Assembly (NCBI GenBank): GCA_021300175.1
Contig: JAJTIC010000012.1
Location: 1-42,134, forward strand
Length of the DNA stretch: 42,134 bases
Direction: 5' to 3'
Source of the DNA: Pseudomonadota bacterium
GTDB lineage: Bacteria > Bdellovibrionota > Bdellovibrionia > Bdellovibrionales > Bdellovibrionaceae
Part shown: positions 28,694 through 37,894 of the stretch, one piece after another
How the letters are laid out: each line of letters begins with the position of its first letter
How positions within the stretch are numbered: position 1 is the first letter of the stretch
Position numbers and translations under genes: made by a program
The notes under the pieces: generated by a model
What the model was told of the DNA's origin: nothing
Databases searched by the model: none
The model's input: the letters and a program-made list of their open reading frames with translations, nothing else

Positions 28694-29320
28694 TTATCTT
28701 GAATAGTATTCTACGATCATGTTCTCTTCGACTGGTAATGAAACATCCTCACGCTTCGGAGAGTCTTTCACACTGCCCTTCAGAGCTCCATGATCCACTT
28801 CTAGCCACGCAGGAATCTGACGACGAGAAACAGCCTGAACAGCCGATAGAACTTTGTTCATTTGTCTGCTCTTCTCAGCGACTTCCACAACATCGCCTTT
28901 TTTGACAGCATATGAAGGGATGTTTACGATCTTTCCATTCACCAAAATATGCTTGTGACCTACGATTTGACGAGCTTCTCTACGAGAATTCGCAAAACCC
29001 ATTGTGTAGACCACGTTATCAAGTCTCATCTCAAGACCATTCAAAAGAGCATTTCCAGTGATCTCTTTAGAGCGATCTGCAGATACGAAAATCTTATGGA
29101 ACTGTTTCTCAGATAAACCATAGTAGCGCTTTGCTTTCTGCTTTTCACGCAACTGCAATGCGAACTCTGAGAACTTTAATCTTTGCTGACCATGCTGTCC
29201 TGGAGGATAAGGTCTTCTCTCAAATGCGCACTTGTCTGTATAACAGCGATCACCCTTGAGAAAAAGTTTCGTATTCTCTCGACGGCACAACTTGCAAACT
29301 GAATCGTTAATGCAACTCAT
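28694..29320 (-). CDS. rpsD: 30S ribosomal protein S4, zinc-binding (C+) type
   Basis: Primary 16S rRNA binder, 208 aa. The N-terminus carries a full Cys4 set (C9, C12, C26, C31) in VCKLCRREN and GDRCYTDKCAF, so it is the zinc-binding paralogue type. The S4 RNA-binding domain follows with LDNVVYTMGFANSRREARQ and GHKHILVNGKIVNIPS. In E. coli S4 represses the alpha operon by binding its leader; whether it does so here is not visible. It lies 15 bases after rpsK. Confidence 0.96.
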   Translation of the reverse strand: MSCINDSVCKLCRRENTKLFLKGDRCYTDKCAFERRPYPPGQHGQQRLKFSEFALQLREKQKAKRYYGLSEKQFHKIFVSADRSKEITGNALLNGLEMRLDNVVYTMGFANSRREARQIVGHKHILVNGKIVNIPSYAVKKGDVVEVAEKSRQMNKVLSAVQAVSRRQIPAWLEVDHGALKGSVKDSPKREDVSLPVEENMIVEYYSR

Positions 29321-29335
29321 GTCATTACTCCTTAA

Positions 29336-29728
29336 TTAAATACGACGTCGTTTAGGAGGACGACATCCGTTGTGAGGTACTGGTGTTGTATCTTTCAGAG
29401 ACAGAACGCGCATTCCCGCAGCAGCTACTGCTCGAATAGCGGGCTCCCTTCCAGCTCCTGGACCCTTCAGATAAACATCCACTGATCTCATTCCCGCATC
29501 CATTGCCTTCTTAACAGCATCTTCAGCAGTTACTTGAGCAGCAAATGGGGTTCCTTTTCTTGAACCCTTAAATCCCAGCATTCCAGCTGTGCACCAAGAA
29601 ACCGTATTTCCTGCAGGATCAGTGATTGTCACATGGACATTCCCGAAACCCGCATTGATATAGCAATTCCCTTGGGGAACATTTCTCTTAATCTTCTTTT
29701 TTACAACTTTAGTTTTTTCAACATTCAT
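29336..29728 (-). CDS. rpsK: 30S ribosomal protein S11
   Basis: Platform protein near the Shine-Dalgarno/anti-Shine-Dalgarno helix, 130 aa. [34 protein letters not shown] and the C-terminal [18 protein letters not shown] are diagnostic. The N-terminus is basic ([13 protein letters not shown]). The small gaps on both sides place it in the rpmJ-rplQ transcript. Confidence 0.96.
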   Translation of the reverse strand: MNVEKTKVVKKKIKRNVPQGNCYINAGFGNVHVTITDPAGNTVSWCTAGMLGFKGSRKGTPFAAQVTAEDAVKKAMDAGMRSVDVYLKGPGAGREPAIRAVAAAGMRVLSLKDTTPVPHNGCRPPKRRRI

Positions 29729-29747
29729 GGCTAAACCCGATCCTTAA

Positions 29748-30122
29748 TTAGACAGCTTTTTTCTTGTTCGCTACCGTCTTACGAGGGCCCTTACGAGTAC
29801 GAGCATTCGTACGCGTTCTCTGTCCACGCACAGGTAAACCTTTTCTATGTCTTGTCCCTCGGAAGCAGTTCAAGTCCATCAATCGCTTGATTGCCATCCC
29901 GATATCACGTCTCAAGTCCCCTTCAATTTTGAAACGACTTTCAATAATTGAACGAATCCTTGCAACATGGTCATCAGTCAAAGCATCCGAGCGCATAGTC
30001 GCAGGGATATTTGCTTCTTTACAAATCTCCACCGCTCGTGACTTACCAATTCCAAATAAGTATGTGAGAGCTACTTCAACTCGCTTATTTCGAGGAAGGT
30101 CAACACCCGCAATACGTGCCAT
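29748..30122 (-). CDS. rpsM: 30S ribosomal protein S13
   Basis: Head protein contacting tRNA and L5 (bridges B1a/B1b), 124 aa. [30 protein letters not shown] (helix-hairpin-helix) and the C-terminal [19 protein letters not shown] that reaches the P-site tRNA are all present. It starts 2 bases after the rpmJ stop. Confidence 0.97.
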   Translation of the reverse strand: MARIAGVDLPRNKRVEVALTYLFGIGKSRAVEICKEANIPATMRSDALTDDHVARIRSIIESRFKIEGDLRRDIGMAIKRLMDLNCFRGTRHRKGLPVRGQRTRTNARTRKGPRKTVANKKKAV

Positions 30123-30124
30123 AA

Positions 30125-30238
30125 CTAGCCCTGCCTTTGCTTGTGCTTAGTGTTTTCGCAAATGACTCGAATGACGCCCTTGCGCTTAATAATTTTGCAC
30201 TTGTTACAAATTTTTTTTACAGAAGGTCTTACTTTCAT
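30125..30238 (-). CDS. rpmJ: 50S ribosomal protein L36, zinc-binding type
   Basis: Small gene of 37 codons found by reading the gap between rpsM and adk. The protein begins [20 protein letters not shown] and keeps the complete zinc set C11, C14, C27, H32. GGTGG about 8 bases before the ATG (30236-30238) can serve as ribosome binding site. The preceding leader carries a tRNA-like sequence and a promoter-like motif. The usual map and infA between secY/adk and rpmJ are not here. Confidence 0.95.
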   Translation of the reverse strand: MKVRPSVKKICNKCKIIKRKGVIRVICENTKHKQRQG

Positions 30239-30245
30239 AAGCCTA

Positions 30246-30273
30246 CCACCACTCCAACTGAGCTAAACAGCCC
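30246..30273 (-). other. tRNA-like 5' half (D-arm remnant or mimic) in the rpmJ leader
   Basis: The minus strand contains the 12-base tRNA consensus TAGCTCAGTTGG (30254-30265), correctly preceded by seven acceptor-like bases starting with GG. The 3' D-stem strand (GAGC), anticodon arm and T-arm are absent; the rpmJ start follows instead. It is not a functional tRNA gene. Confidence 0.4.
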
Positions 30274-30276
30274 GTA

Positions 30277-30304
30277 AATATATGTTATTACTAATATTTT
30301 ACAA
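30277..30304 (-). promoter_or_regulatory. candidate promoter for rpmJ-rplQ
   Basis: On the minus strand TTGTAA (30299-30304) and TATATT (30277-30282) are 16 bases apart in an AT-rich stretch. Transcription would begin near 30270-30273, exactly where the tRNA-like sequence begins. It would drive the alpha-operon part independently of secY-adk. Confidence 0.45.
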
Positions 30305-30382
30305 AATCCGAGGACTCACCAAAAATATTAGCGGGTCAAGCTAACATCGCAATATTCAGATGTCCAGCACTGAAAATAAAAA

Positions 30383-31021
30383 TTATGCCAACAGACTTCG
30401 AATCGCTTCAAAGACCTGTCCAGCTTCTCTATTCCCAGAAACTTCTACATACTTCCCATTGTCTCGGTAAAATCCACGAAGAGGCAGGGTGTTTTCTTCG
30501 TAGGTTTTCAATCGAGTGGCAATCACATCCTCTTTATCATCATTTCTCTGAACAACCTGCCCAGAACACTGATCACAAACTCCGGCCTCTTTTGGTGGCT
30601 TAGAGTGGATATGATAGACAGCCCCACAAGACTGACAAACTCTTCGACCTGTTAATCTGTCGAGAAGCTCCTCTTTCGGCACCTCGAGAAAAATAGCCTT
30701 CCCAATAGACATGCTGTTCACCTGAAGCATCTTCCCTAAAGCCTCAGCCTGAGCAACCGTCCTGGGAAAACCATCCAGGATAAACGATTTCCCTTTTAAA
30801 CCTTTTAAAACTTCTTCAACCATTCCAATAACGATCGAGTCAGGAACTAAGTCCCCACGATCCATGTAACTTTTTGCAGCTAAACCAAGCTCAGTTGAGT
30901 TTTTGATCGCAGAACGGAACAAATCTCCCGTGGAGATTTGAACCATACCCAACTTGTCAACGAGCATTGCTGACTGTGTTCCTTTGCCAGCACCGGGAGC
31001 TCCAAACAGAATAATGTTCAA
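30383..31021 (-). CDS. adk: adenylate kinase, zinc-binding LID type
   Basis: Converts AMP + ATP to 2 ADP, 212 aa. P-loop GAPGAGKGT at 7-15, NMP-binding STGDLFR near 30-36 and FPRT near 85-88 are present. The LID domain carries four cysteines (C129, C132, C149, C152) in CQSCG and CDQC, the structural zinc site common in Gram-positive and delta-type enzymes. Start overlaps the secY stop (ATGA), the classic secY-adk coupling. Confidence 0.97.
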   Translation of the reverse strand: MNIILFGAPGAGKGTQSAMLVDKLGMVQISTGDLFRSAIKNSTELGLAAKSYMDRGDLVPDSIVIGMVEEVLKGLKGKSFILDGFPRTVAQAEALGKMLQVNSMSIGKAIFLEVPKEELLDRLTGRRVCQSCGAVYHIHSKPPKEAGVCDQCSGQVVQRNDDKEDVIATRLKTYEENTLPLRGFYRDNGKYVEVSGNREAGQVFEAIRSLLA

Positions 31022-32340
31022 AACTGAACCCTCCGGCTCCTGATTTTAGTTCCCTTTAGAAGACCTTCATATTTCTGGCTAATCAGATGTGACTGAATTT
31101 GTTGTGTTGTATCTAAAGCAACTCCCACTAGGATCAACAAGCTGGTTCCACCAAAATAGAATGGTACCTTTGCCATACTAATCAAAAGACCTGGAAGAAC
31201 ACACACCGCACTTAAGTAAACGGCTCCCCCAACATTCACGCGGTCCAAAACTTTTTGAATATACTCGGAAGTAGATTTACCCGCTCTTACACCTGGAATA
31301 AATCCACCTGATTTCTTCAGATTCTCAGAGACCTCATTCGGGTTAAACACGATCTCAGTGTAGAAAAATGCAAAAAAGATGATCAGAGCTACAAACAAAA
31401 TATTATAGATCGTACCTGAGGGGCTCAAAGCATCTTGCAGAGCCTTGAGCCACGGAGTTTGTACAAACTGAGCCATCGTAGCTGGAAACATCAGTAACGA
31501 GCTCGCAAAAATTGGAGGAATCACGCCTGAAAAGTTAATCTTTACAGGCAAATGACTTGAAGGAGTTGACATGCTCTGCATGCCAGCCCCTCGCTGTGAA
31601 TATTGAATAGGAATTCTTCTCTGGGCGACTTCCATGTAAATCACAGCTGCAATAATCAAAACCATGAAAGCAATCAGAGCAAGGATTACCGCCACTGACA
31701 TTTCACCGTTCTTCAAGAGGTTCCAAAGAGCTTGAGCCCCAGTAGGAATGCTCGCTGCAATACCAGTGAAAATGATCAAAGAAGTCCCATTTCCAATACC
31801 ACGCTCAGTGATTTGCTCACCTAACCACATGATAAAACAAGTACCAGCTGTCAAAGTAATCACTGTCATCAGTTGAAATGGCACGAAGCCAACATTGGCC
31901 GCTATCACCAACGGTCGACCATCGGGACTCGCAGAATTCATCAGCCAAGTGCTAATGCCATATCCTTGAACAACCGCCAACACGACTGTCGCATACCGCG
32001 TGTACTGATTAATCTTTCTTCGGCCATGCTCACCCTCTTTTTTAAGAGCCTCAAGATATGGAACTGCCGAGGTTAACAACTGAAAAATAATTGAGGCAGA
32101 AATGTATGGCATAATTCCCAACGCAAAGATTGAAAACTGCGCTAAAGCACCACCAGTGAAGGTATTAAACAGTCCAAAAATACCCTGACTCTGAGCCTGA
32201 AAAAAAGCCATCACTGCATTACTATCTACACCAGGCGTGGGTACATGCACACCCACTCTGTAAACAGCCAGCATTGCCAGAGTAAAAATAATTTTCTTTG
32301 CTAAATCAGAACCTTTTGTTGCTTCACCGATGTTTGCCAC
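31018..32340 (-). CDS. secY: protein translocase subunit SecY
   Basis: Channel-forming subunit of SecYEG in the inner membrane, 440 aa with ten spans. Conserved parts include the first span ([21 protein letters not shown]), the plug region with [14 protein letters not shown], the cytoplasmic [10 protein letters not shown] loop and the C-terminal [20 protein letters not shown]. Length is normal. It follows rplO by 2 bases and overlaps adk by 4. Confidence 0.97.
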   Translation of the reverse strand: MANIGEATKGSDLAKKIIFTLAMLAVYRVGVHVPTPGVDSNAVMAFFQAQSQGIFGLFNTFTGGALAQFSIFALGIMPYISASIIFQLLTSAVPYLEALKKEGEHGRRKINQYTRYATVVLAVVQGYGISTWLMNSASPDGRPLVIAANVGFVPFQLMTVITLTAGTCFIMWLGEQITERGIGNGTSLIIFTGIAASIPTGAQALWNLLKNGEMSVAVILALIAFMVLIIAAVIYMEVAQRRIPIQYSQRGAGMQSMSTPSSHLPVKINFSGVIPPIFASSLLMFPATMAQFVQTPWLKALQDALSPSGTIYNILFVALIIFFAFFYTEIVFNPNEVSENLKKSGGFIPGVRAGKSTSEYIQKVLDRVNVGGAVYLSAVCVLPGLLISMAKVPFYFGGTSLLILVGVALDTTQQIQSHLISQKYEGLLKGTKIRSRRVQF

Positions 32341-32342
32341 TA

Positions 32343-32777
32343 CTAGATGACCTCTGTTTTGCCGCCCGCAGCTTCTACTGCCGCTTTGGCTGCGTTGCTA
32401 AATTTGTGCGCCTTCACTGTTAAAGACTTTGTTAACTTACCTTTAGCCAAGATCTTAACTGGGAAAGTGTGAACAATTCCAGCTTCTTTCAGGCTTTCAG
32501 GAGTCACAACACCAGACAACTTTTCCAGCTGCTCCAAATTTACCACTGAATACTTTGTTTCAAACTGTGTATTGTTGAATCCAAACTTAGGTAACCGACG
32601 GTGCAAAGGAGTTTGTCCACCTTCGAATCCTCGACGAACTTTACCGCCCGTGCGAGCCAACTGTCCTTTGTGTCCCTTGCCTGCCGTCTGACCCAAACCA
32701 GATCCACGCCCTCTACCCAATCTTTTTGGGTAGTGTGTTGATCCTTCTGCTGGAGCCAATGTTGATAATGTGCTCAT
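32343..32777 (-). CDS. rplO: 50S ribosomal protein L15
   Basis: Late-assembly large-subunit protein, 144 aa. The glycine/arginine-rich N-terminus ([20 protein letters not shown]) and [18 protein letters not shown] are diagnostic. The C-terminal globular part ends [14 protein letters not shown]. Gaps to rpmD and secY are 3 and 2 bases. Confidence 0.96.
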   Translation of the reverse strand: MSTLSTLAPAEGSTHYPKRLGRGRGSGLGQTAGKGHKGQLARTGGKVRRGFEGGQTPLHRRLPKFGFNNTQFETKYSVVNLEQLEKLSGVVTPESLKEAGIVHTFPVKILAKGKLTKSLTVKAHKFSNAAKAAVEAAGGKTEVI

Positions 32778-32780
32778 AAA

Positions 32781-32966
32781 TTACCTCTGAACCTGAACAT
32801 CAACAAGATGTTGAATTTTCATGACCTGTCCGCGATTAGCCGGGTTATCAGCTAAAGTGACAGAGTGATGACGTTTTTTTAATCCCAATGCTTCAATCGT
32901 TCGCCTCTGAGACTGAGTACAACCGATCGGAGACTTTACCAATGTCACAACAAATGTCTTTGCCAT
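32781..32966 (-). CDS. rpmD: 50S ribosomal protein L30
   Basis: Small 61-aa large-subunit protein. FVVTLVKSPIGCTQSQRRTI and LGLKKRHHSVTLADNPANRG match the compact bacterial L30, ending KIQHLVDVQ. It sits between rpsE and rplO as expected. Some lineages lack L30; it is intact here. Confidence 0.95.
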   Translation of the reverse strand: MAKTFVVTLVKSPIGCTQSQRRTIEALGLKKRHHSVTLADNPANRGQVMKIQHLVDVQVQR

Positions 32967-32975
32967 AAATTCTCC

Positions 32976-33425
32976 TTAGTCCACTGCGATCTGCAGCTGT
33001 CTGAGACCATCAAGAGTCGCTCTCACAGCATTGTGAGGGTTTCTAGTACCAACACATTTTGTGAGGATATCTTTCACGCCAACGGACTCAAGCACTGCAC
33101 GAACAGCTCCACCAGCAATAACGCCAGTCCCTTCAGCTGCAGGCTTCATGATAACTTTCGCAGCTCCGAACTTTCCAACCACTTCGTGAGGAATTGTTCC
33201 GTTCTTGAGAGCCATGCTTCGGCAACTCTTTTTAGCCGCTCGACTTGCCTTACCGATAGCTTCTGGAACTTCTCCAGCTTTACCAGTACCAAATCCAACT
33301 TCGCCAGTCTGGTTACCAACAACCACTAAAGCAGCAAAGGAGAATCTTCGGCCACCTTTTACAACCTTAGTTACTCGGTTGATGGCAACAACTCTTTCTT
33401 CAAATTCACTCGTTTGTTTTTCCAC
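32976..33425 (-). CDS. rpsE: 30S ribosomal protein S5
   Basis: Decoding-fidelity and mRNA-entry protein, 149 aa. [37 protein letters not shown] and [20 protein letters not shown] are diagnostic of the double-stranded RNA-binding and S5-C domains. The start is GTG (33423-33425) with AAGGAG seven bases upstream. The N-terminus is slightly shorter than in E. coli (167 aa). Confidence 0.96.
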   Translation of the reverse strand: MEKQTSEFEERVVAINRVTKVVKGGRRFSFAALVVVGNQTGEVGFGTGKAGEVPEAIGKASRAAKKSCRSMALKNGTIPHEVVGKFGAAKVIMKPAAEGTGVIAGGAVRAVLESVGVKDILTKCVGTRNPHNAVRATLDGLRQLQIAVD

Positions 33426-33436
33426 CTATGATCTCC

Positions 33437-33805
33437 TTAAAATTTCAATCCAGCTTCGCGGGCACCTTCAGCAAGAGCTTGAACGCGTCCGTGATAGATA
33501 AAACCATTTCGATCAAAAACAACGTTTTCAATCTTCTTGGCTTTCGCCGCCTTAGCGATTTCTTGTCCAACCAGTTTAGCCAATGCTTTACCACTCTCGT
33601 CTGACTTCAAAGTCACTGAGCTCGCTGCAGCCAGCGTTGTTCCAGTTACGTCGTCGATGATTTGTGCGTACATATGCTTAGAACTTCTGAAAATAGAAAG
33701 TCTTGGACGCTCTTCAGTTCCAACAACTTTCTTTCTCACTCTTACCTTTTTTGTAAGTCTCGCTACTGCCCGTTCTGAAGTCTTTTTTCTAAATTTAAGT
33801 TTCAT
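33437..33805 (-). CDS. rplR: 50S ribosomal protein L18
   Basis: Binds 5S rRNA with L5 in the central protuberance, 122 aa. [20 protein letters not shown] and the C-terminal [20 protein letters not shown] are family signatures. The basic N-terminus ([19 protein letters not shown]) is typical. It lies between rplF and rpsE. Confidence 0.96.
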   Translation of the reverse strand: MKLKFRKKTSERAVARLTKKVRVRKKVVGTEERPRLSIFRSSKHMYAQIIDDVTGTTLAAASSVTLKSDESGKALAKLVGQEIAKAAKAKKIENVVFDRNGFIYHGRVQALAEGAREAGLKF

Positions 33806-33815
33806 ACTTCACCTT

Positions 33816-34358
33816 TTACTTTCCAGCTGACTTTCCAGCTTTACGACGAATGTGCTCACCGCCGTATCGCACACCTTTACCGAGGTACGGCTCTGGTGGT
33901 CGGAAACTTCTGATCTTGGCAGCAACTTGGCCAACGAGCTCTTTACTCGCACCAATCACAGAAATGTTCGTCTGTTTATCGACCTTAATCTCAATGCCTT
34001 CAGGAATTTCAAAAATGACAGGGTGACTGAAACCTAAAGCTAATTCGAGTTTCTTACCAGATACATTCGCTCTATATCCAACCCCGTGAAGCTCAAGAGT
34101 TCTTGTGAAACCCTGTGAAGTTCCCGTCACAGCATTCTGGATCAAAGCTCTATACATTCCATGAAGAGATTTTGCCTCTTTTGTTTCAGAGTTTCTCACA
34201 AGGACTATCTTCTTCCCCTCAATCTTCGCAGAAACTTCAGGCCTTAACTTGATCGTCAGGTTAGCTTTCCCTGCCTTCACGTTCACTTCGTTTGCCGGGG
34301 TAACCGACACCTGCACTTTATCATCAAAATACACTGGTGACTTTCCAATACGTGACAT
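33816..34358 (-). CDS. rplF: 50S ribosomal protein L6
   Basis: Factor-binding-site protein near the sarcin-ricin loop, 180 aa with two similar alpha/beta domains. MSRIGKSPV at the start, LELHGVGYRANVSGKKLEL in the middle and PEPYLGKGVRYGGEHIRRK at the C-terminus identify it. Its length is normal, and it sits 7 bases after rpsH. Confidence 0.96.
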   Translation of the reverse strand: MSRIGKSPVYFDDKVQVSVTPANEVNVKAGKANLTIKLRPEVSAKIEGKKIVLVRNSETKEAKSLHGMYRALIQNAVTGTSQGFTRTLELHGVGYRANVSGKKLELALGFSHPVIFEIPEGIEIKVDKQTNISVIGASKELVGQVAAKIRSFRPPEPYLGKGVRYGGEHIRRKAGKSAGK

Positions 34359-34365
34359 ATTTCAC

Positions 34366-34755
34366 CTACCAAATCTTACAGATGAGTTCGCCACCCAAGT
34401 TCATCTTTTGAGCTTCATCTCCGCTCATTAGACCTTTGGATGTGCTTAAAATTGATGTTCCCAAACCGGATCGGACCACTGGGATCTCTGTAGACTTCAC
34501 GTAAACGCGTCTTCCAGGGCGGCTTACTCGAGTGATGGAATTGATGGCATGCTCACCGGACTCACTGTATCTCAAGTAAACGCGCATAACTCCCTGCTTT
34601 GAATCCTTCGCTACTTTATAGCTTCGAATCAAACCCTTCTTAGCCAAAATCTCAGCCAATCCAGCTCTCAACTTGGAAGCTGGAATATCCACCTTCTCAT
34701 GACGAGATGCACCTGCGTTTCTAATTCTTGTCAAAAATTCTGCAACTGTATCCAT
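34366..34755 (-). CDS. rpsH: 30S ribosomal protein S8
   Basis: Central-domain 16S rRNA binder, 129 aa. MDTVAEFLTRIRNAGASRHE at the start and RPGRRVYVKSTEIPVVRSGL, GTSILSTSKGLMSGDEA at the C-terminus are canonical. In E. coli S8 represses the spc operon at the rplX-rplE leader; that segment is altered here because rplX is missing. Confidence 0.96.
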   Translation of the reverse strand: MDTVAEFLTRIRNAGASRHEKVDIPASKLRAGLAEILAKKGLIRSYKVAKDSKQGVMRVYLRYSESGEHAINSITRVSRPGRRVYVKSTEIPVVRSGLGTSILSTSKGLMSGDEAQKMNLGGELICKIW

Positions 34756-34764
34756 CTTTCTCTC

Positions 34765-35070
34765 CTACCAGCTGGCCTTTGTTACGCCCGGAAGAAGCCC
34801 TGCCAATGCAAGCTCTCTAAACTTCATTCTGGATAATCCAAACTTTCTATAATTCCCACGAGGACGACCTGTGAGCTCACATCTTGCTCCCCAGCGGATT
34901 GAAGAAGTATTGCGAGGCAAAGCCTGAAGCTTCTTACGAGCTTCATTTCTTTCTTCCTCAGTTAACTTCATGTCCACTGCCTTTGCTCTCAATTCATTTC
35001 TGTGAGCAAAATACTTCTTGGCTGTAGCTTTCTTTTTATTATTTTTCTCGATACTTGCTTTACGTGCCAA
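34765..35070 (-). CDS. rpsN: 30S ribosomal protein S14, long zinc-free type
   Basis: Head protein of 101 aa. The C-terminal half [20 protein letters not shown] followed by [18 protein letters not shown] is the S14 signature. It is the long form without the Cys-x2-Cys zinc pairs, in contrast to the zinc-binding S4 and L36 nearby. It follows rplE by 12 bases. Confidence 0.96.
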   Translation of the reverse strand: MARKASIEKNNKKKATAKKYFAHRNELRAKAVDMKLTEEERNEARKKLQALPRNTSSIRWGARCELTGRPRGNYRKFGLSRMKFRELALAGLLPGVTKASW

Positions 35071-35082
35071 TCTACACCTCGA

Positions 35083-35622
35083 TTATTTTCTGAAAGGCAT
35101 TCCCAATGCCTCAAGCAGAGCTTTTCCGTGAGCATCGCTCTCTGCAGTTGTACAAATTGTGATATTCATTCCACGCACCTTATCTACTCTTTCGTAGTTG
35201 ATCTCAGGAAAAACAATCTGCTCTTTAAGTCCCATATTATAGTTACCACGACCATCAAAACCTTTATTAGGCAATCCACGGAAGTCTCTCACTCGAGGGA
35301 GAGCCAACGAGTTTAAACGGTCCAGGAACGCCCACATTCTTTCTTTTCTCAAAGTCACGCGAACACCCAAAGGAATTCCAGCTCTCAGTTTAAAGTTAGA
35401 GATGGCTTTTTTAGCCTTGGTGATCACAGCTTTCTGACCAGTGATCGCTGTGATTTCATCAACCACAGAATTCAAAATTTTCGGATTCTGAACGGCATCA
35501 CTCGTAGTAACGCTGATAATAATCTTCTCAAGATTTGGCACCTGCATTGGATTCTTCAGACCCAACTGTTTCGTCAAGTGAGGTACGATTTCTTTTCTAT
35601 ATTTTTCTTTAAGTCTGTTCAT
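35083..35622 (-). CDS. rplE: 50S ribosomal protein L5
   Basis: 5S rRNA-binding central-protuberance protein, 179 aa. [39 protein letters not shown] and [20 protein letters not shown] are diagnostic. It begins only 12 bases after the rplN stop: no rplX lies between them. The ribosome binding site (AGGGAG) is within that short gap. Confidence 0.97.
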   Translation of the reverse strand: MNRLKEKYRKEIVPHLTKQLGLKNPMQVPNLEKIIISVTTSDAVQNPKILNSVVDEITAITGQKAVITKAKKAISNFKLRAGIPLGVRVTLRKERMWAFLDRLNSLALPRVRDFRGLPNKGFDGRGNYNMGLKEQIVFPEINYERVDKVRGMNITICTTAESDAHGKALLEALGMPFRK

Positions 35623-35634
35623 ACTTTGTCTCCC

Positions 35635-36003
35635 TTAGAGAACTTCTGGAGCCAGAGAAACAATCTTCACAAATTGCTTAGCTCTCAACTCTCTTGCTAC
35701 AGGTCCAAAGATACGTGTTCCCACTGGCTCTTTGGCGGCGTTAATTAAGACTGCAGCATTGTCATCAAAACGGATGTAACTTCCATCAGGACGGCGCAAT
35801 TTCTGAACAGTTCTAACAACAACTGCTTTAGCGACATCACCCTTTTTCAACTTTGCAGTTGGAAGAGCTTCTTTGATAGAAACGACGACGATATCCCCGA
35901 TCTGGGCATATCTTTTCTTAGAGCCACCCAGAACTTTGATACACATCAACTCTTTCGCTCCAGAGTTGTCCGCAACATTCATTCTACTTTGCATCTGAAT
36001 CAT
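35635..36003 (-). CDS. rplN: 50S ribosomal protein L14
   Basis: Intersubunit-bridge protein of 122 aa. [39 protein letters not shown] and [20 protein letters not shown] are canonical, and the C-terminus (SLAPEVL) is complete. There is therefore no fusion with L24, the product that normally follows. Confidence 0.97.
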   Translation of the reverse strand: MIQMQSRMNVADNSGAKELMCIKVLGGSKKRYAQIGDIVVVSIKEALPTAKLKKGDVAKAVVVRTVQKLRRPDGSYIRFDDNAAVLINAAKEPVGTRIFGPVARELRAKQFVKIVSLAPEVL

Positions 36004-36012
36004 AAGATCCCC

Positions 36013-36282
36013 TTAACCCTTTGTCGCTTCTACGATTTCAACGAGTTTAAATCGCTTGGTTTTGCTGAGTGGGCGCGTTTCTCGGATTCTTACAGTGTCG
36101 CCAACCTGTGCTTTATTGCCCTCATCATGAGCTTTGAACACAGACGTGCGCTTCATGTACTTTCCGTACTTCGCATGTCTTACCATTCGATAAACAAGAA
36201 CAGAAATCGTCTTGTCCATCTTGTTGCTAATCACTTCACCAACAACTTCAATTTTTCTTCCTCTAGAATTCTCAGTACTCAT
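36013..36282 (-). CDS. rpsQ: 30S ribosomal protein S17
   Basis: Primary 16S binder of 89 aa with an OB fold. [40 protein letters not shown] and [17 protein letters not shown] match the family. Gaps are 14 bases to rpmC and 9 to rplN. Confidence 0.95.
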   Translation of the reverse strand: MSTENSRGRKIEVVGEVISNKMDKTISVLVYRMVRHAKYGKYMKRTSVFKAHDEGNKAQVGDTVRIRETRPLSKTKRFKLVEIVEATKG

Positions 36283-36296
36283 ACCACCACCTCGGG

Positions 36297-36485
36297 TTAC
36301 TTGCTTTTTGCAGCAAGTGCAGTGTTCAATTTCGCAATATCTTTTCTCAGAAATCTGATCACAAGAGGATTGCTCAGCTGACCAAGTTCATTCTTCATTT
36401 TTGCTTCGAAAAGCTCTTGAGTCATGGCAGCTTTCTTCTTTTTCAACTCACTTAAACTTAAATCTTTTACGTCCGAAAATTTCAT
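36297..36485 (-). CDS. rpmC: 50S ribosomal protein L29
   Basis: Exit-tunnel rim protein of 62 aa. The two-helix pattern [20 protein letters not shown] followed by [20 protein letters not shown] and AKLNTAL is typical. It contributes to the docking site of trigger factor and SRP beside L23. It lies 3 bases after rplP. Confidence 0.94.
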   Translation of the reverse strand: MKFSDVKDLSLSELKKKKAAMTQELFEAKMKNELGQLSNPLVIRFLRKDIAKLNTALAAKSK

Positions 36486-36488
36486 ATA

Positions 36489-36896
36489 CTACTCCCTCAC
36501 CAGAAATCTTGTTTTGAAAGGAAGCTTGTGAGCGGCTCTCAAGAAAGCTTCCTGAGCCTGCTCTTTTGTCACTCCATTCATTTCGAACAAAATTCTTCCC
36601 GGCAATACTCGAGCAACCCAAAACTCTGGGTTACCTTTACCAGATCCCATTCGCACTTCTTGTGGCTTCTTAGTCACTGGCACGTTCGGAAACACACGAC
36701 ACCAGATCTTTCCACCACGCTTAATACTTCTTGAAATTGCAATACGGCCTGCTTCTAACTGACGAGCTGTCAGACGACCTTCTTCAGTGGCCTGTAATGC
36801 AAAGTCACCAAAATCGATGCTTGAGCCACGAGTCGCAACTCCGCGAGCTCGCCCAACAAACTGTTTTCTATGTTTTACTCTTTTAGGACTTAACAC
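36489..36896 (-). CDS. rplP: 50S ribosomal protein L16
   Basis: A-site/5S region protein of 135 aa. From the GTG at 36894-36896 the protein reads (M)[18 protein letters not shown], the family N-terminus, with GAGGAGG six bases upstream. [37 protein letters not shown] and [10 protein letters not shown] follow. An upstream in-frame ATG at 36935 would add 13 foreign residues and is rejected. The start overlaps the rpsC end by 14 bases. Confidence 0.95.
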   Translation of the reverse strand: MLSPKRVKHRKQFVGRARGVATRGSSIDFGDFALQATEEGRLTARQLEAGRIAISRSIKRGGKIWCRVFPNVPVTKKPQEVRMGSGKGNPEFWVARVLPGRILFEMNGVTKEQAQEAFLRAAHKLPFKTRFLVRE

Positions 36897-37548
36897 GACC
36901 AGCCTCCTCAACCTCACGAGCAGAAAGCACATCACCTTTATAGATCCATACTTTCATACCGATAATTCCGTAAGCCGTTAAAGCTTCAGCAGTTCCGTAA
37001 TCAATGTCTGCTCTCAGAGTGTGCAAAGGGACAGACTTCTCGTTGTACCATTCCGAACGAGCAATCTCAGCACCGTCAAGACGACCAGAAACTCTGATCT
37101 TGATCCCACGAACGCCGCCCTTGATCGCAGCTGCAATTGACTTCTTCATTGCTCTTCTCCAAGAGATTCGCTTTTCAAGCTGGAGGGCAATACTTTCAGC
37201 GACAAGCTGAGCATCCACATCAGGCTTTCTTACTTCTTGGATGCTCAAAAAAACTTCATTCGGAGTTTGCTTTTGAACTTCTGCTTTCAAAGCATCAATT
37301 CCAGTACCCTTTTTCCCGATAACAACACCAGGTCGAGCAGTGTGAATGATAACTTTCACTTTTTTAGCAGCTCTTTCGATCTCAATTTTTGCGACTCCGG
37401 CATGCTTTAGCTTCTTACGAAGATAGTTTCTCAACTTGATATCTTCATGAAGATTCTCAAAGTACATCTGGCCTTTTGCGTACCAGCGAGAGTCCCAAGT
37501 TCTAATTACGCCCAATCTTAACCCTACTGGGTTTACTTTTTGTCCCAC
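36883..37548 (-). CDS. rpsC: 30S ribosomal protein S3
   Basis: mRNA-entry-tunnel protein of 221 aa. [20 protein letters not shown] opens it; the type II KH motif [19 protein letters not shown] (near 73-91) and the C-terminal [19 protein letters not shown] complete the identification. It lies 3 bases after rplV and overlaps rplP. Confidence 0.97.
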   Translation of the reverse strand: MGQKVNPVGLRLGVIRTWDSRWYAKGQMYFENLHEDIKLRNYLRKKLKHAGVAKIEIERAAKKVKVIIHTARPGVVIGKKGTGIDALKAEVQKQTPNEVFLSIQEVRKPDVDAQLVAESIALQLEKRISWRRAMKKSIAAAIKGGVRGIKIRVSGRLDGAEIARSEWYNEKSVPLHTLRADIDYGTAEALTAYGIIGMKVWIYKGDVLSAREVEEAGRVKS

Positions 37549-37551
37549 GAT

Positions 37552-37884
37552 CTACCTCTCGTCCAATACTACGTTGATGTGACTCATTCTCTTCCGAACG
37601 CCAGTTGCTCGCCCTTGTGCTCTGGGGCGAAAGCGCTTCAACACAGGCCCTTGGTCAACGTAAACTGTTTTTACATAGAGCTTGTCGAGATCGATTGTTT
37701 TCTTTTGATCAGCATTTGCTACTGCTGACTCAATCAGCTTTTTCAGCAAAGTTGCCGTCTTCTTGTTGAGGAAAGTCAGAGTCTTGATTGCATCAGACAC
37801 GTCTTTTCCTCTGACCATATTTGCAACGAGTCTCGCTTTTTGCTCTCCGACTCGTGCGTATTGTAAGCTAGCTTTTACTTCCAT
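37552..37884 (-). CDS. rplV: 50S ribosomal protein L22
   Basis: Protein of 110 aa lining the exit-tunnel constriction by its long beta hairpin. QYARVGEQKARLVANMVRGK and the hairpin RFRPRAQGRATGVRKRMSHI are diagnostic. This hairpin is a known site of macrolide-resistance mutations in other bacteria; nothing unusual is seen here. It lies 10 bases after rpsS. Confidence 0.96.
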   Translation of the reverse strand: MEVKASLQYARVGEQKARLVANMVRGKDVSDAIKTLTFLNKKTATLLKKLIESAVANADQKKTIDLDKLYVKTVYVDQGPVLKRFRPRAQGRATGVRKRMSHINVVLDER

Positions 37885-37894
37885 AATTCACCAA

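Noticed and set aside
30241-30275. A functional tRNA gene upstream of rpmJ
   Set aside because: Only the D-arm consensus is present. No matching D-stem 3' strand, anticodon arm, T-arm or acceptor 3' strand could be found before the rpmJ start.
35623-35634. A frameshifted or fused rplX remnant
   Set aside because: rplN and rplE are both full length with normal termini, and only 12 bases lie between them, so there is no space for a remnant.
36897-36935. Longer L16 starting at 36935
   Set aside because: The extra 13 residues come from translating the rpsC end in another frame; the GTG at 36894-36896 has a strong ribosome binding site and restores the family N-terminus.
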